From the NCBI GenBank assembly GCA_020736575.1, contig JAGPYM010000003.1, positions 1 through 64,000 on the forward strand: a stretch of DNA of 64,000 nucleotides, given 5' to 3'. The notes beneath the pieces were generated by a model that was given only the letters and a program-made list of their open reading frames with translations, searched no databases and was not told where the DNA came from. This DNA comes from Thelonectria olida. Lineage: Eukaryota > Ascomycota > Sordariomycetes > Hypocreales > Nectriaceae. Positions 34,281 through 46,027 of this stretch are shown here, piece by piece. Made by a program: the position numbers and the translations under genes. Position 1 is the first letter of the stretch; each line of letters opens with the position of its first letter.

Positions 34281-37200
34281 GATAGACCGGCCGGTGGAAG
34301 CTCCCGAAAGCTCCCCGGTGCACGATGATGGAAAGAAGGGCAAAACTCGATGGGGAGCTTGCAAGTGGATTTAGCTATCGTTCAGGCTGGAAGTCATTGC
34401 AGCCATGGCTAAGTCCAGCCTGGAGACGGTGGAAAAGAGGACAACAAAGAGATATTAGGGTCAGCCCTGCAGCATTACATGATGCAAGGAGGAGAATAGT
34501 GCAATCTTGAGCCATATTCAACCACTTTAACTCTGTGGGGGAAAACGAAATAGAGGGCGTCCTCAATCGCCGCAGTCAGCGCAGTCAGCGCAGTCAGCGC
34601 AAGACTCAGGCCTCCTTCATTTTGAGAATAGCGCTGGTGATCAACCGGTGGCAGCCACAACGGCCTCATCCGGGACATGGCTCGCAGCCAAGCGACATCG
34701 ATTGGCTACCCGTCACAGCCCCTAACCAATTGTTTCCAAGAGCAATGATGCCGAAACGGACCAAGCAAACTCAACAACATCCGACACACTGACCTCAGAC
34801 CAGCTGCGATATCAGCCGTGCCACGCGGGGGAGATGGGCTCATCTAGCGGGCCATGACTCGTGGCCCACACGAGAGAACATGGCTCAGCCCAGGGGCGCC
34901 CCAGACTGTCAAATGTCGGTGACAGAGGGCATCTCATTGGAGTACCAAACGGGGAGTAGACGTGTTAGCACGCCACCAAAGGGACGGTTGCAGTCTCGGC
35001 CCGTTTGCCTCGGCGGGTACGAAACAGTCGGGTCCGGTTCATCTGGAGTCACTTTAGCGGCTGTAGCTTGAACTGAGACCCGTGTACCGGGGACACACCA
35101 AAACCAAGGCGGACGAGGTTGACGCATGGCTTCTCAAAGATGAGGGTGTGGACTGTGGAGATTTTGCATCCTTCAACTGGGAAACGGTCCGCATCATCCA
35201 ATGTCAAACATCATGATGAATTTGCATATTCGGCCAGGCTTCGGAAATGGATGCTGGCGAAGAAGTCTAGAAGCCATTCTGCTCTGAACCCATTCAGCTG
35301 CAAAGCATCCAGAACACGTACCTCTGCGTCATATAGTCAGATGGCGTAACCAAGGCGCCCCTCATACTTTGAGCGCGCGAGCCCATGGGATTTCCACGCT
35401 TTGGTCGATAAGGGATGACAAGAGCCCGACACGTTGAGCATGGCATTTAGGCAAGCCTTGGAAAGGTGAAGCATGTGCTCTTGTCAGGATTGGTTCGTGC
35501 CGGCGGGCGTTTTTAAGCCTGCCATAGACATTCTCGGTCATTGGCATTGGCGTCTGCCTTTTCGGAGACGCACGTTTGATGGTACGCCCGATTCTATTGG
35601 AAATGATGGTCGAATGAATCATCGGTTCCTGACAGTGCTGACACCGAGGACATGCCTATGAGCCACATGACTGTGCAAGTTCCCCCATTCGCCATGAACG
35701 GCAACTTTTGCTCGCCGAGATCTCGATCCCCCCTCTACTAGCATCTGAAAGCGGCCTCAATGCCAGAATAGACGGGAAGATTCTGGTGATGAGCACCACC
35801 CAACGGGTCAATAGAGATAACCCTAGACAGGCTGGTTCCAGACTCCAAGGGCGCTAACACACATGGGTAGCTCCCAGAGACAAGAACAATATCACGCTCT
35901 AAAATGCCATAAATAAATCAGTCACGGTTCGAGAGAGATGCAGGCCTAGCCGCCTTGACGAGACACTATCGACAACTGGTTGCACAGCAGTGAAGCACAC
36001 AAATCCAGAAGGGCTAAGAACGTGGTGACGAAGGTGGTGACCTGGAACCAGAACGAGTCAGCGCCGCTTCCGTCGTGCAACAAGGTATTCGCGGCAACAT
36101 GGCCTGCAAGACTAAAGAAGATTAAGCAGCCGATTCCACGAAACCATAAAACGTTCCCTGCACCAGAAAGCCGCCGCAGTCAAGGAAATGCCACCAGGAA
36201 CCACATGGACTAGCTTGCAAGCTGCGCACGTGTCTCATACAATGGGAGAGGGTGACCATCCGATGCCACCCAACGGGACGCGGGGTCTAGAGGGCCGCTG
36301 GAAGAACCGCCATGATGGAGTCAACGAGGAGATACGCATGAGCGTACGGCGACAACCGCAAAGTATCACAAACGCCGAGGACCCCGAGCTCCCCGGAGAG
36401 CTACCAGCAGGCATATTCCCACCCAAAGGCTCTGGTAGTATCATCAACCGAAGCTGCATTTCTTGCCTTTTCCATTTCCCCTAGCATGCTTCGGAGGAGC
36501 AAGGCAGACGTGATAACCTTGATTTGCCGGTGCCATCGATGGCCCCATGGACATCTTTAGGCAGTGCGTACGGGTATGGCTCGAACAGTTCCGAAAGGAT
36601 GCTTGGATGCCTACTGGCGGATAGGATTAGCGAGCGCATCGCCGATCCTGGGCCTAAGCAGGACGCCGAGGTCTTTTGGTATAGCGAACCAGATGCTCGC
36701 CAGGCGACACCAGAGCGACAGACCGGTCATCTTGACAATGGAAGGGGCAGTCAATGAGTCTACTATAGAAGCCGACATTCGAGTCCAGCAACGCTTCAAT
36801 CGGACTATTTTGAACAATGTATGGAAACAAGGAGATGGGCAATACGTTGCATCAACCGCACCGAGCATCACAATTCGACCTGGAATGAGAAATGGGGACA
36901 CCAGGTGATTCCTTCTGACAATGGTCGGCGATTCATTTTGACCAGGGAGAGGCGTACATAGCTTTGGAATGAAGATGGTTGTGACGATCTCACTGCTGAA
37001 GTAGTTAAGGCTGCGACAACACAGCCGTATTTTCTATGGTTACGTGTCGCCTGTGCAGCAAACTATTTGGCAAAGCACTACTAGATTAGTATTAGAAGCT
37101 TCGGCCTTTCGCTTTTCTCACTTGAGTATTGGATATCAGTATTGAAGTAAGATAATTATTATTAGCAGCCAACCCTATCTGCACCACACCCTTTAGCTGA

Positions 37201-39096
37201 TCACCCCATTCGAGTCATCGTACGAGAACTTTAAGCGAGGAGCTGAGATTCTAGTTGCACTAAGATTAGGCAGGCCAGGTTGAAATCTGCACCGATTCAG
37301 TCTCTGCCTCACGTTAAAGTTGGCGAGAACCTCTTGGGTCCTAGTCCAGAGACCACCACATAATTACCATCCTCCCATTCAACAAGCTGGCTAGTCAGGC
37401 ATCTCGGGGCTTTGTGTCGGCGATACCGTAAGCATCACGAAGGCTGGACCATCGGGGAACCGGGGATGCACCGAGGTGGCTCAGCAATCTCGTGAGACTA
37501 AGCCTTGGAGCCTGGGGGAGTGAAGATTAGGTATTATCGATTCTGGCAGCGATATCACGCTCATCTATTCCATTGCTTCTGGAAAGTGAATGATCCGCCG
37601 AGTGCGGACCACACTTAGCTCGGGGCATCCTTTGGCTTTGGGGATGCATCTCAAGTTCAAGTACATCATCCTGGACGAACGTCGTTGCGCTCGCCTGGAT
37701 TCCCGAGTGTTGTCGTTCGCTTTGTACTTTTGTTTCTTTCAAGTCTTTGCTTACGTCGCCTGACATACCTCTCCATCCAGTCCCGTTCATCACGATTCGT
37801 CACCACTCCCGATGACAAGCAACAAGCCATTGCGGTACTTTGCCTACTGACAATAGAAGATAGGGCCTTTCCCCGCCTGGCAACGCTTCCCATCCGAGAG
37901 CCGAGGGCTCCTTTAGCTCCTGCTCCTCCTCTGATTTTCAATTCTACCCTCCTTTCATCCTCGGATGCTTCTAGCGTACCGACCTCTCTATTCTCTGATG
38001 TTGCTTTCCCCCGCACCCTCAGTTTAGATATCATGAATATGTCAATCAAAGAGCACTGGGTACGGTTGGAAGAGATTCACGACGTTGCCCACTCTACTCA
38101 AGCAATATCAAAACTACCATTTCACATCGGTCCTCTACAATAGGGCGTAGCGAGGTCCAGACCAAGATAGTGAAATGTTACGGTTAGCGATGTTTGACTT
38201 CTTGCTCATAGGGAGAGTTCGAACGGACGCTAACAGTATCAGTCCAAGAGTAGGCTTTGATATTAGATCCTCTTGGCATCAGAATACAAGTCGTATTTAA
38301 CCCTGCTCACGACCCGGGTCGTACAACGGCACAAGCATTCTCCAACCAAACTGTCTGTCACGTTCCACGATATCTGGTTCCTCTTCTTCAATATGACCTC
38401 GGTTCAACATCGCGGCCTCACATCTAAGATTAGAGCTACAGAGAATAAAATGGAGTGCCGGAGGGGGAAGAGCGACACGAGATGATTGATCGAGGGAGGG
38501 CCGACCACGTGTCGTACACCTCCATGACTCGGAAATGAACAGAGCGACTGCTGCTAAATCTGCAGTGAACCCCTCGGAGTGCATGTGGCTCGAAGCTCAG
38601 CGGCTGTACATCGTACTTTGTAAATGCATGTTTAGGAGGTCTTTTCGATGTACCCGTGGGCCATCCATGAGGATTTTGAAATAATTACACCTTCAGCTAC
38701 CTAGTAGTCGCCGGCTAGATTCACGCATGAGTAGGTATGCATACCCACGCGAGATGAAGTAGTCAACATACCTCCTCTTCGTAGTCGGCATGGGGGCCGG
38801 CATGCTATGGTTGGTACAATTCACTTTAAAGAGTGCTATGGATGTAATTGCTTTAAAATTACCACAGAGCCTGGCTAACTAATATGCGGGACCCTTGATC
38901 CAGGTGTTTGAGGCTTGAGAATTTGTTGGGGGTCGAACTCTTCATTGGTAATGCGGATTAGATTCCAAAGCGTCAAAATCTTGCTGTTTCCCAGATGAAC
39001 ATTTGATCAAGACGTATGATAGTTTTCCTGCGTGTCCAAACACCGTGCAGATTACCGACCAGGTATCAATCCTCACCTTTATCCTCATTATTAGCA
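34281..39096. other. 4.8-kb gene-poor region
   Basis: Largest gap in the window. Short ORFs occur on both strands (for example 37666-38049 minus), but they lack true ATG starts, domains or intron structure. A 9-bp triple repeat lies at 34571-34597. I see no transposon genes, terminal repeats or RNA gene; decayed mobile DNA cannot be excluded. Confidence 0.45.
34571..34597. repeat. 9-bp tandem repeat, three copies
   Basis: Unit cgcagtcag repeated three times without mismatch, followed by a partial copy. Confidence 0.8.
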
Positions 39097-40554
39097 CTAT
39101 TCGCCTCCTTGTAGTGCGACCTCGGCCGTGTACACAAGGCGAGTCGGGTCATCACGGTCAATACGGTATCCGTACACCTCGCCGTCGATGACTCCGTAGA
39201 ACTTGCGGTCGTAATCGACGGCAATCATGGAGAAGGCCGCGTCTTTCGGTCCACCCTTGAGCGAAACGGCCTTGCCAAAGTTCCATTCCTCAGCTTTTGG
39301 GTCCCAGTACGACGCTGCCAGGCTGCCATCCTTTTCCAGCTGCAGGGCCATGACAACCCAGGCCGGCGCCTCGCCCTCCGTCTCGGTCGCGAATGAGGTC
39401 GCAACGATCTGTTGTCCAGAGAAGGTCGCGTGAGTGTTGCCCGAGAATGAATCTGTCGGACTTGGTCAGCGATTCGTAGGTCGGTCGGTCATCGTCTGCT
39501 TACTGTCACTGGCCCATCCAGTGCTGTTGGTCCAATGTGCCAAGCCCAGCTTTGACCCGGTGTCAAAGAACAGGCGCATCTCCATCGGGCCCGACGGCGG
39601 AACAAATGGGACGGCTCCTACGCCAGAACCGCTTCTTGCTTTCGCGTCAAGGTCCACCTGCACCCATGGGACGTTGGAGTAGCCCTTTAGCTCGTTGTCC
39701 TCGCTGAAAAAGATTCGGTTCTGGTCCACGCCGTCTGAGCCGCCGTTGCAGTCGGGGCTGCACATGAACCAGTCAGCAGCTATCCGCGTCCCGTTGTCCA
39801 CTTTGACATTTGCTTTGTACAGATCGCCCAGCTCCCAGTCGTCCAGAGTCTCGACGTTGCTGTGAACTTCGACAAGCCTGTTGTCCGTCTGCAAAAAGTA
39901 CAGGACGATGTGGAAGCTGACAGCCGACGTCGCTGCTAAGGGAGTCCCGATCTTTGCCTTGAAGGGGAGCCTTGACTGTTGCAGGCGGTCCGTGACGTTG
40001 ATCGAAGACCATAAAGTCGTGTCGTCGTCCCAGGCAGCCATCATGATTGCGCCGTTCGGGTCCTGAAAGACGACGAAGCTCTGCTGCGAGGCATTTCTAT
40101 CGGTCCAACTTGACGTCCAGTTTGTTGTGGCAATCTGCGATTGAGGATGCATGACTAGATTCGCACTGCTGGACGTGGCAGCTGGCGCTGATTCGGCTGT
40201 GCTCGTGGCAGTCGTGCTTGTGCTGGAATCGGCGCTGTCGGATCCATTGTTCTTCTTGGCTTGGAGTCCCCCTACCGTGCCACCCACGACGGCAGCAACC
40301 AAGACAATAGCGACGACGAGGGCGATGTAGAATGTTTTACGACTGAAGCCGCATATTGTCCGAGATGGAGGGGAATATGAGGTCAGGGCAACCTCCTTGA
40401 GGTCGCGTTCAGCCTGGAAGGCTTCCTTTTCGGCGCGGGACGGCGGGGCGGCGGTTTCGACATTGACCGGGATCGGTAGGCTGTTGTCGTGGACTGGGAT
40501 TGGGAGGTCGCAGTGTTCGGCGTCGGGGCGAGGAGGGCTCGTTGCCTCCGTCAT
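39097..40554 (-). CDS. Type II membrane protein with fucose-lectin-like ectodomain
   Basis: 468 residues; exons 39504-40554 and 39097-39452, intron 39453-39503. N-terminal 1-73 is cytosolic and Pro-rich, followed by one membrane segment at about 75-97 (FYIALVVAIVLVAAVVGG), then a Ser/Thr-rich stalk (about 103-133) and a roughly 330-residue beta-propeller-like region with repeated blocks: WTSSWTDRNASQQSFVVFQDPNGAIMM, AAWDDDTTLWSSINV, FHIVLYFLQTDNRLVEV, NRIFFSEDNELKGY, AASYWDPKAEEW, FYGVIDGEVYGY. This matches the layout of fungal fucose-specific-lectin-like (PF07938-type) membrane proteins. No signal peptide, so the membrane segment is a signal anchor. Sugar specificity is not provable here; a cell-surface recognition role is inferred. 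Confidence 0.8.
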
Positions 40555-42405
40555 GACTGACTTCCTTTGCCAGAGGACTGGTCTGGTTGTTTGGGGGAAA
40601 ATGAGAGAAAGCCGTCACAGAGGAAGGATGCCATCCTGGGCCCGGGCTGGGGCCGGACTGTTGAGTTGTCCGCTGCTCATCAGGTCGCATTGGGGGCCAG
40701 GCTACTTGAGACATCTAAATTACATATCCGACCATGGACAGACACAACGGATGAACATCCATGGCCGGGGCACCACCTCGCTTGGAGGGCTGAGATCCAT
40801 TTAATTTAAGCTTGCTTACTTCGCCCCGTTTTTCCACATGGTGTTTCAAGATTGAACACGCGAGAGAAGAATTTCATCCATCATGGCGCCATGGCACCAA
40901 GAATGAGCGGTATTTCAATTCGTACTTGAAACTTCCCTCTGTAAATATGAATGGAAGAAAAGTTATCGGCTGTGGCAGACGAATTGGTTGGGGTGAAAGG
41001 ATCAGCACCTTTCTCAACCGCCGGTGACATTAGTAGGCATGAGGAAGAGAATTCTGCCTTGAAGGATTGGTAAGCCCTTATTCTCGGATGGAACTACATC
41101 CGTTTTTCCCCAATCAGGCTAGCGGGGGAATGAGACACTGAGGCTCTCAAGCAGAACAATACTATGCAACTCCTTTCTTACCAGCTTACCAAACAGATAT
41201 CTATAGGTGAACATCAGGAGGGGCATTACGATGGAAATTGATATCTTTCATTAGAAACTGCTCAGGGCTTGATGCTTTCTTACATTCTTTATCTTTCCAA
41301 TTTTTACACATTATCAATCGTTCCAAAGGTACAAGCATTAAACACTGCTTAAACCGCCTGGCAACCCATATCCAACATTTTCTATGACTCTTCATCCTAC
41401 CATACTGCTTTCAATACCTTGAAAGAAGACAGCAGACGCTCGCAAGACTCGCACGGCGGGTACAATTATCGCAGGGCTTAAATAGGCTCTTTTACTGATA
41501 ATCAACAACTCTTGCCATGAAAATGCATCAGAAAGTCTCAATAGGAAGCAAATATCTCCTTTTCTTTTAACTATGTTCGCTATTTAGGGCTATCGATGGC
41601 CATCTCCCGTGCGATAATTGATAGCCGTGGAGGTAGTTAGGGCTACGACGAGTTGCGACTGTCGCGTGACTGCAAATCTCCCAAAAGACTCCAGCTATCG
41701 TACTTTTGAGTCCCATAGGTGGAACAACTCATAATACCTGAGGAATCTAATAAAAACTTGCTCTCATACCTTGAAGCTATTCTCGCCTAAGGCGATAGCC
41801 GCGAGATGCTCATTGCATGCAGTCACTCGGTATTCTGCTGATGGTTTGTATGGTCCAAGGATTTACGCTGATACGGGCCACTGATAAAATTTGAATCGAA
41901 TATTTGGAGGTGTTCGATTTAAATTACTTGAAAATTGAATACATCGTGAAGTGTTGCATCAAGGAAGTTGGTGGAAGTTTCCGTCTGCAACGCGGGTGAG
42001 TGTTGACTGGTATGAAATTGATACGCGACAACCCGCAAACGGGGTTCAGACAGCTCAGTGACGACATCGTAAATGGACCAATCCTTGGTGTGAATCTCAA
42101 TACTCTTTGGGGCATTCCGATCGATTGTGCCGAGGTTCCTATACATCTGGTACCTCATCGTCGCGACTATTCGAGATCTGGATGCGGGGAATGTGGGGAA
42201 GAGAGTCGAGGATTGCGTCCATGTACATGGCCGAACCGAGGCACTAGATCACCTTGAACGCGGGGATGGTGAATAAGTGTTGAGCTGAAGATGATAAATA
42301 GGTAGGAAATGTTGGGTCTTGTCTCAATTGAAGCCTTGTCTCACCGTCATCGTTGTCCTGTCGAAATATCCACCTCCTCATTGCCCATTTAATCACATAT
42401 CCAAT
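40555..42405. other. Intergenic, divergent promoters, AT-rich middle
   Basis: About 1.85 kb between divergent starts of the lectin-like protein and the acyl-CoA ligase. AT-richer than its neighbours around 41200-42000. No gene recognised. Confidence 0.45.
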
Positions 42406-44173
42406 ATGCCCATCGAGTCTCGTTGGACCGAGGACGTCCCCAACTGTTCGCTTCAACAATGGATATTCGGTTCGCCTTTTGCTCCTCTTCCAGACAAAAA
42501 GATCTTCTTTGATGCGGACCGGCCAGATTCCCACTATGTCACAACGTCAGGCTATCGGCTTCTCGCCAAACGGGTCGCTCTCGGTCTTCAACGTAAAGGC
42601 CTGAAACCCGGTGACCGTGTTCTGGTCTTCTCGGGGAATAATGTCTTCTATCCCTCAGTGTTTCTCGGTATCTTAATGGCCGGCTGCGTCTTTACCGGCG
42701 CCAATCCTGGGTACGTGGCCAGAGAACTAGCCTACCAACTGCGCGACAGCGGCGCCGTGGCCATGTTGGCGTCGGCGGATAGCCTCGATACCGCGCTCGC
42801 TGCAGCAAATGAAGTCGGCCTTCCTACCAGCAGTATTTTCGTCTTTGATACCACCGTTCCCGACTCTGGCACTATTGAGAGGCCAGCAGCCAAAGGCACC
42901 CATCATTGGACAGAGCTTCTGGCCAGCTCAGTTGACGCCGAACGATTCGAATGGGTCGAGCCCTCTGATGCGCAATCAACAACATGCTGCTTGAACTACT
43001 CGTCTGGGACGACAGGCGTGCCAAAGGGCGTGGAGGTATGTCATTACAGCTATGTTGCCAACTGTTCAGGAGTCGTCAAAGTAGCATCATTGGCGGAGGA
43101 CCACGAAACCGCTTTACCGCGCTACAAAGGTATCTGCTTCTTGCCAATGTATCATGCCTACGCGCAGACGTACTTTGTTGCCAATTTCGCCAAACAGGGA
43201 ATTCCCACCTACATTATGCCCAACTTCGACCTCGTCAAGCTGCTCTCCCATATTCAGCGCTTCCGCATCACCCATCTGCCTTCTGTGCCGCCGGTTCTCG
43301 TTGCCCTCACGAAGCAGCCCGTGTCCAAGAAGTTCGATCTGAGCAGTCTCGAGGTCGTTGGATCTGGCGCCGCACCTCTTGCGCCGGACGTATCGACCGA
43401 GGCAGAACGGCTGTTCAAGAAGCCCGATCTGCTCGTTCGGCAGGGCTGGGGCATGACGGAAGTGACTTGCACGGCCATGGCGTGGGACCCGAGAAGACGG
43501 GATCGAGGGAACGGCGTGGGCGAGTTGGTGCCGAACTGCAGAGCCAGATTGGTTGACGCCGACGGGCACGACATCACCTCCCCTCGCACTCCCGGCGAAC
43601 TCTGGATTTGCGGACCAACAGTCATGCGAGGCTATTGGAACAAGCCGCAGGCTACAGCTGAGACAATCGTCGTGGATGCGCAGGGCAAGCGGTGGTTGCG
43701 AACTGGAGACATTGCCTACGTCGACTCGTACGCACCTGGAGCGCTGTTCTACATTGTCGATCGCATCAAGGAGCTCATCAAGGTCAAGGGACACCAAGTT
43801 GCGCCGGCCGAGCTGGAAGCTCTTCTTCTAGAACGACCCGACGTGGCTGACGCCGCCGTGATCGGAGTGACGATCCAGCACGAAGAAGTTCCACGAGCCT
43901 ATGTTGTTCGATCCCCAGGCACGAGCGCCTCTCCTGATGAGATAGCTGAGTGGTTGGCGGCTAAAGTGGCCAAATACAAGAGACTCAAGGGTGGCGTGTC
44001 GTTTATCGAAGCGATTCCAAAGAATCCGGTAAGATACCTCGACGGTTATGTTCCGAATGATTATAATGTTTTTACTAATGCTCTGACAGTCGGGGAAAAT
44101 ATTGCGCAAGATCCTTCGTGAAAAGGCCAAGCTGGAGGTCAATGAGTCGACTATCGCAACTGCGAGACTATGA
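42406..44173 (+). CDS. 4-coumarate-CoA ligase-like acyl-CoA synthetase, peroxisomal
   Basis: ANL-superfamily adenylating enzyme, 568 residues. Exons 42406-44028 and 44090-44173, intron 44029-44089. ATG chosen at 42406 (MPIESRWTED); no ATG precedes it in frame. Motifs: AMP-binding P-loop NYSSGTTGVPKGVEV, LPMYHAYAQTYF, GSGAAPLAPDV, QGWGMTEVTC, GELWICGPTVMRGYW, WLRTGDIAYVD, IVDRIKELIKVKGHQVAPAELE, and in exon 2 PSGKILRKILRE with the catalytic C-terminal Lys. The last residues ARL fit the PTS1 peroxisomal signal. Reaction: ATP-dependent CoA activation of a carboxylic acid, aromatic or medium-chain fatty; the exact substrate is unknown. Confidence 0.92.
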
Positions 44174-44903
44174 ATAGAGTAATTATTTCTGATTTGCCTT
44201 GACACTGGTCGATGACTTCACACTCCTTAATTTCCACTTTGATAAACTCTAGCTTTTAGCAAATTGCTTATTAAACCGAGAAACCCCTTGGTATAAATGC
44301 CCATCTAGGTGCTGAGATCTTGAGTCCTTGTTAGGTGAGGTATCCTCACATCTTCATGATGATTCATGACAGTGCGGGTGGTTGACCTTGAGAGACATCA
44401 AGGTGACGCGGCGATGCGCGAATTAACAAGTACGTAGACGAGCGAGAAAACGATCAACTGAATGAACAGAATCGGTATTCAAGGTCTATAGATAAGCCAA
44501 CCAACCCCTCTTCATGTTTGGATTATCGGTTAATATCCGAGGCATCGGGATAGGGCCCCGACTCGCAAAAATGCACTGATCACCTCGACTGGAAGTTGTC
44601 AGGATGCGCAGTTCTGCATCTAGAAAATTCGATAGCAAAACGAAAGCGAATTGTCTTGTTCCCTCAAATTTATTTCGCGTCTCTTGACTCAATCTTTGAT
44701 TCATCCGTACTACGGCTTGGGTACCGACGCCCCATCGGGAGCGCCAACCGATGCGAATAGCGGCGGCCGTATCCGCACACTGCCAGCGATATTAATATGC
44801 ACATCATCTCACCAGTGCTGCAGAACAAACCAATTCCTATACAACATTCAACATCGCATTTTCTCATTCAACTCTTTCACTTATCTATCCCTCAAACCCC
44901 ATC
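44174..44903. other. Intergenic, aldolase promoter
   Basis: About 730 bp in a tandem arrangement; the last 60 bp before the aldolase ATG are CT/CA-rich, typical of a fungal leader. Nothing else recognised. Confidence 0.4.
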
Positions 44904-45860
44904 ATGACTGTCTCCAAGCCCTTCTCCAAAGTTCCCCCAAGTGGTGTCTGGTGTCCTGCCGTCACCCTCTTCGACAGAGAAACCGATGCCTTGATACCCG
45001 AGGACCAGGCCAAGTACTATGCCTACCTATCAAAGACGGGTCTTCGGGGCCTCGTCATTCTCGGTACAAATGCCGAGACCTTCCTCTTGACTCGCGAAGA
45101 GCGCAAGTCCTTGGTCGAGATCGCCCGCAAGGCCGTGGGCCCCAATTACCCCATCATGGTCGGCGTGGGCGGCCACTCTACCCGTCAAGTCCTCGAGTTT
45201 ATTGCCGACGCCGCTGAGGCCGGAGCCAACTATGCTCTCGTTCTGCCGCCGGCATACTTCGGCAAGGCCACGACTCCCGCCGTCATCAACGACTTCTATG
45301 CCGATGTGGCCACCAAGGGTGCCCTGCCCGTCGTCATTTACAACTTCCCCGGCGTGTGCAACGGTGTCGATCTCGACTCGCAGATTATCAGTGACCTTGC
45401 TCGCAAGTACGACAACATTGTGGGTGTCAAGCTGACCTGTGGCTCCGTCGCCAAGATCACCCGCCTCGTTGCTGAGCTGCCAGCCGACAAGTTCGCCACG
45501 TTTGGTGGCCAGTCCGACTTCTTGATCGGCGGTTTGAGCGTCGGTAGCTCTGGATGTATTGCAGCATTCGGTAACGTGTTCCCTAAGACCATTGTGCGCA
45601 TCTACGACCTTTGGAAGGGGGGGAAGGTTGCCGAGGCTCTCGAGCTACACCAGAAGGCCGCATTGGCGGAACAACCCTGCAAGGCTGGTATTGCCAACAC
45701 AAAGTACGCTGCTGCCATTTTCACGGCCAAGGCGGCTGGCATTGAGAATGCGCCGGCGAAGATGATGCCCAGGAAGCCCTACGCGGAGCCTGCGCAAGCA
45801 GCCAAAGACAATGTTGCGTCGACAATGGCCGAAGTGGCAAAGATTGAGGCTTCGCTGTAG
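44904..45860 (+). CDS. DapA/NAL-family class I aldolase
   Basis: (Beta/alpha)8 Schiff-base aldolase, 318 residues, single exon. Pyruvate-carboxylate loop GTNAE (54-58, equivalent of GTTGE), catalytic Tyr146 in VIYNFPG, Schiff-base Lys176 in VGVKLTCG, and GGQSDFLIGGLSVGSSGCIAAFGNVFP near the C-terminus. Fungi make lysine by the alpha-aminoadipate route, so dihydrodipicolinate synthesis is unlikely. Characterised fungal relatives cleave 2-keto-3-deoxy sugar acids (for example L-threo-3-deoxy-hexulosonate) to pyruvate plus an aldehyde. The neighbouring sugar permease and galactosidase support a sugar-acid aldolase role. Converges on the permease, 167 bp apart. Confidence 0.9.
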   Translation: MTVSKPFSKVPPSGVWCPAVTLFDRETDALIPEDQAKYYAYLSKTGLRGLVILGTNAETFLLTREERKSLVEIARKAVGPNYPIMVGVGGHSTRQVLEFIADAAEAGANYALVLPPAYFGKATTPAVINDFYADVATKGALPVVIYNFPGVCNGVDLDSQIISDLARKYDNIVGVKLTCGSVAKITRLVAELPADKFATFGGQSDFLIGGLSVGSSGCIAAFGNVFPKTIVRIYDLWKGGKVAEALELHQKAALAEQPCKAGIANTKYAAAIFTAKAAGIENAPAKMMPRKPYAEPAQAAKDNVASTMAEVAKIEASL

Positions 45861-46027
45861 GATTGAAATTCGGTAGCATGAAATAGATTCTCGTGTATCG
45901 AAGGAACAATCGATCACGGGCGGGATGATACACATGACTGAGGATATATGCTCCTCCTTGTCGGTAGATTAATAGACTACAAGCTACTCCTTGTAAAAAT
46001 CCGTGCCCTTCCAATATCAGTTGGTGA

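Noticed and set aside
37666..38143. Overlapping open frames of 127 and 152 codons on both strands
   Set aside because: The plus frame starts at a non-ATG codon, neither shows a domain, signal peptide or intron context.
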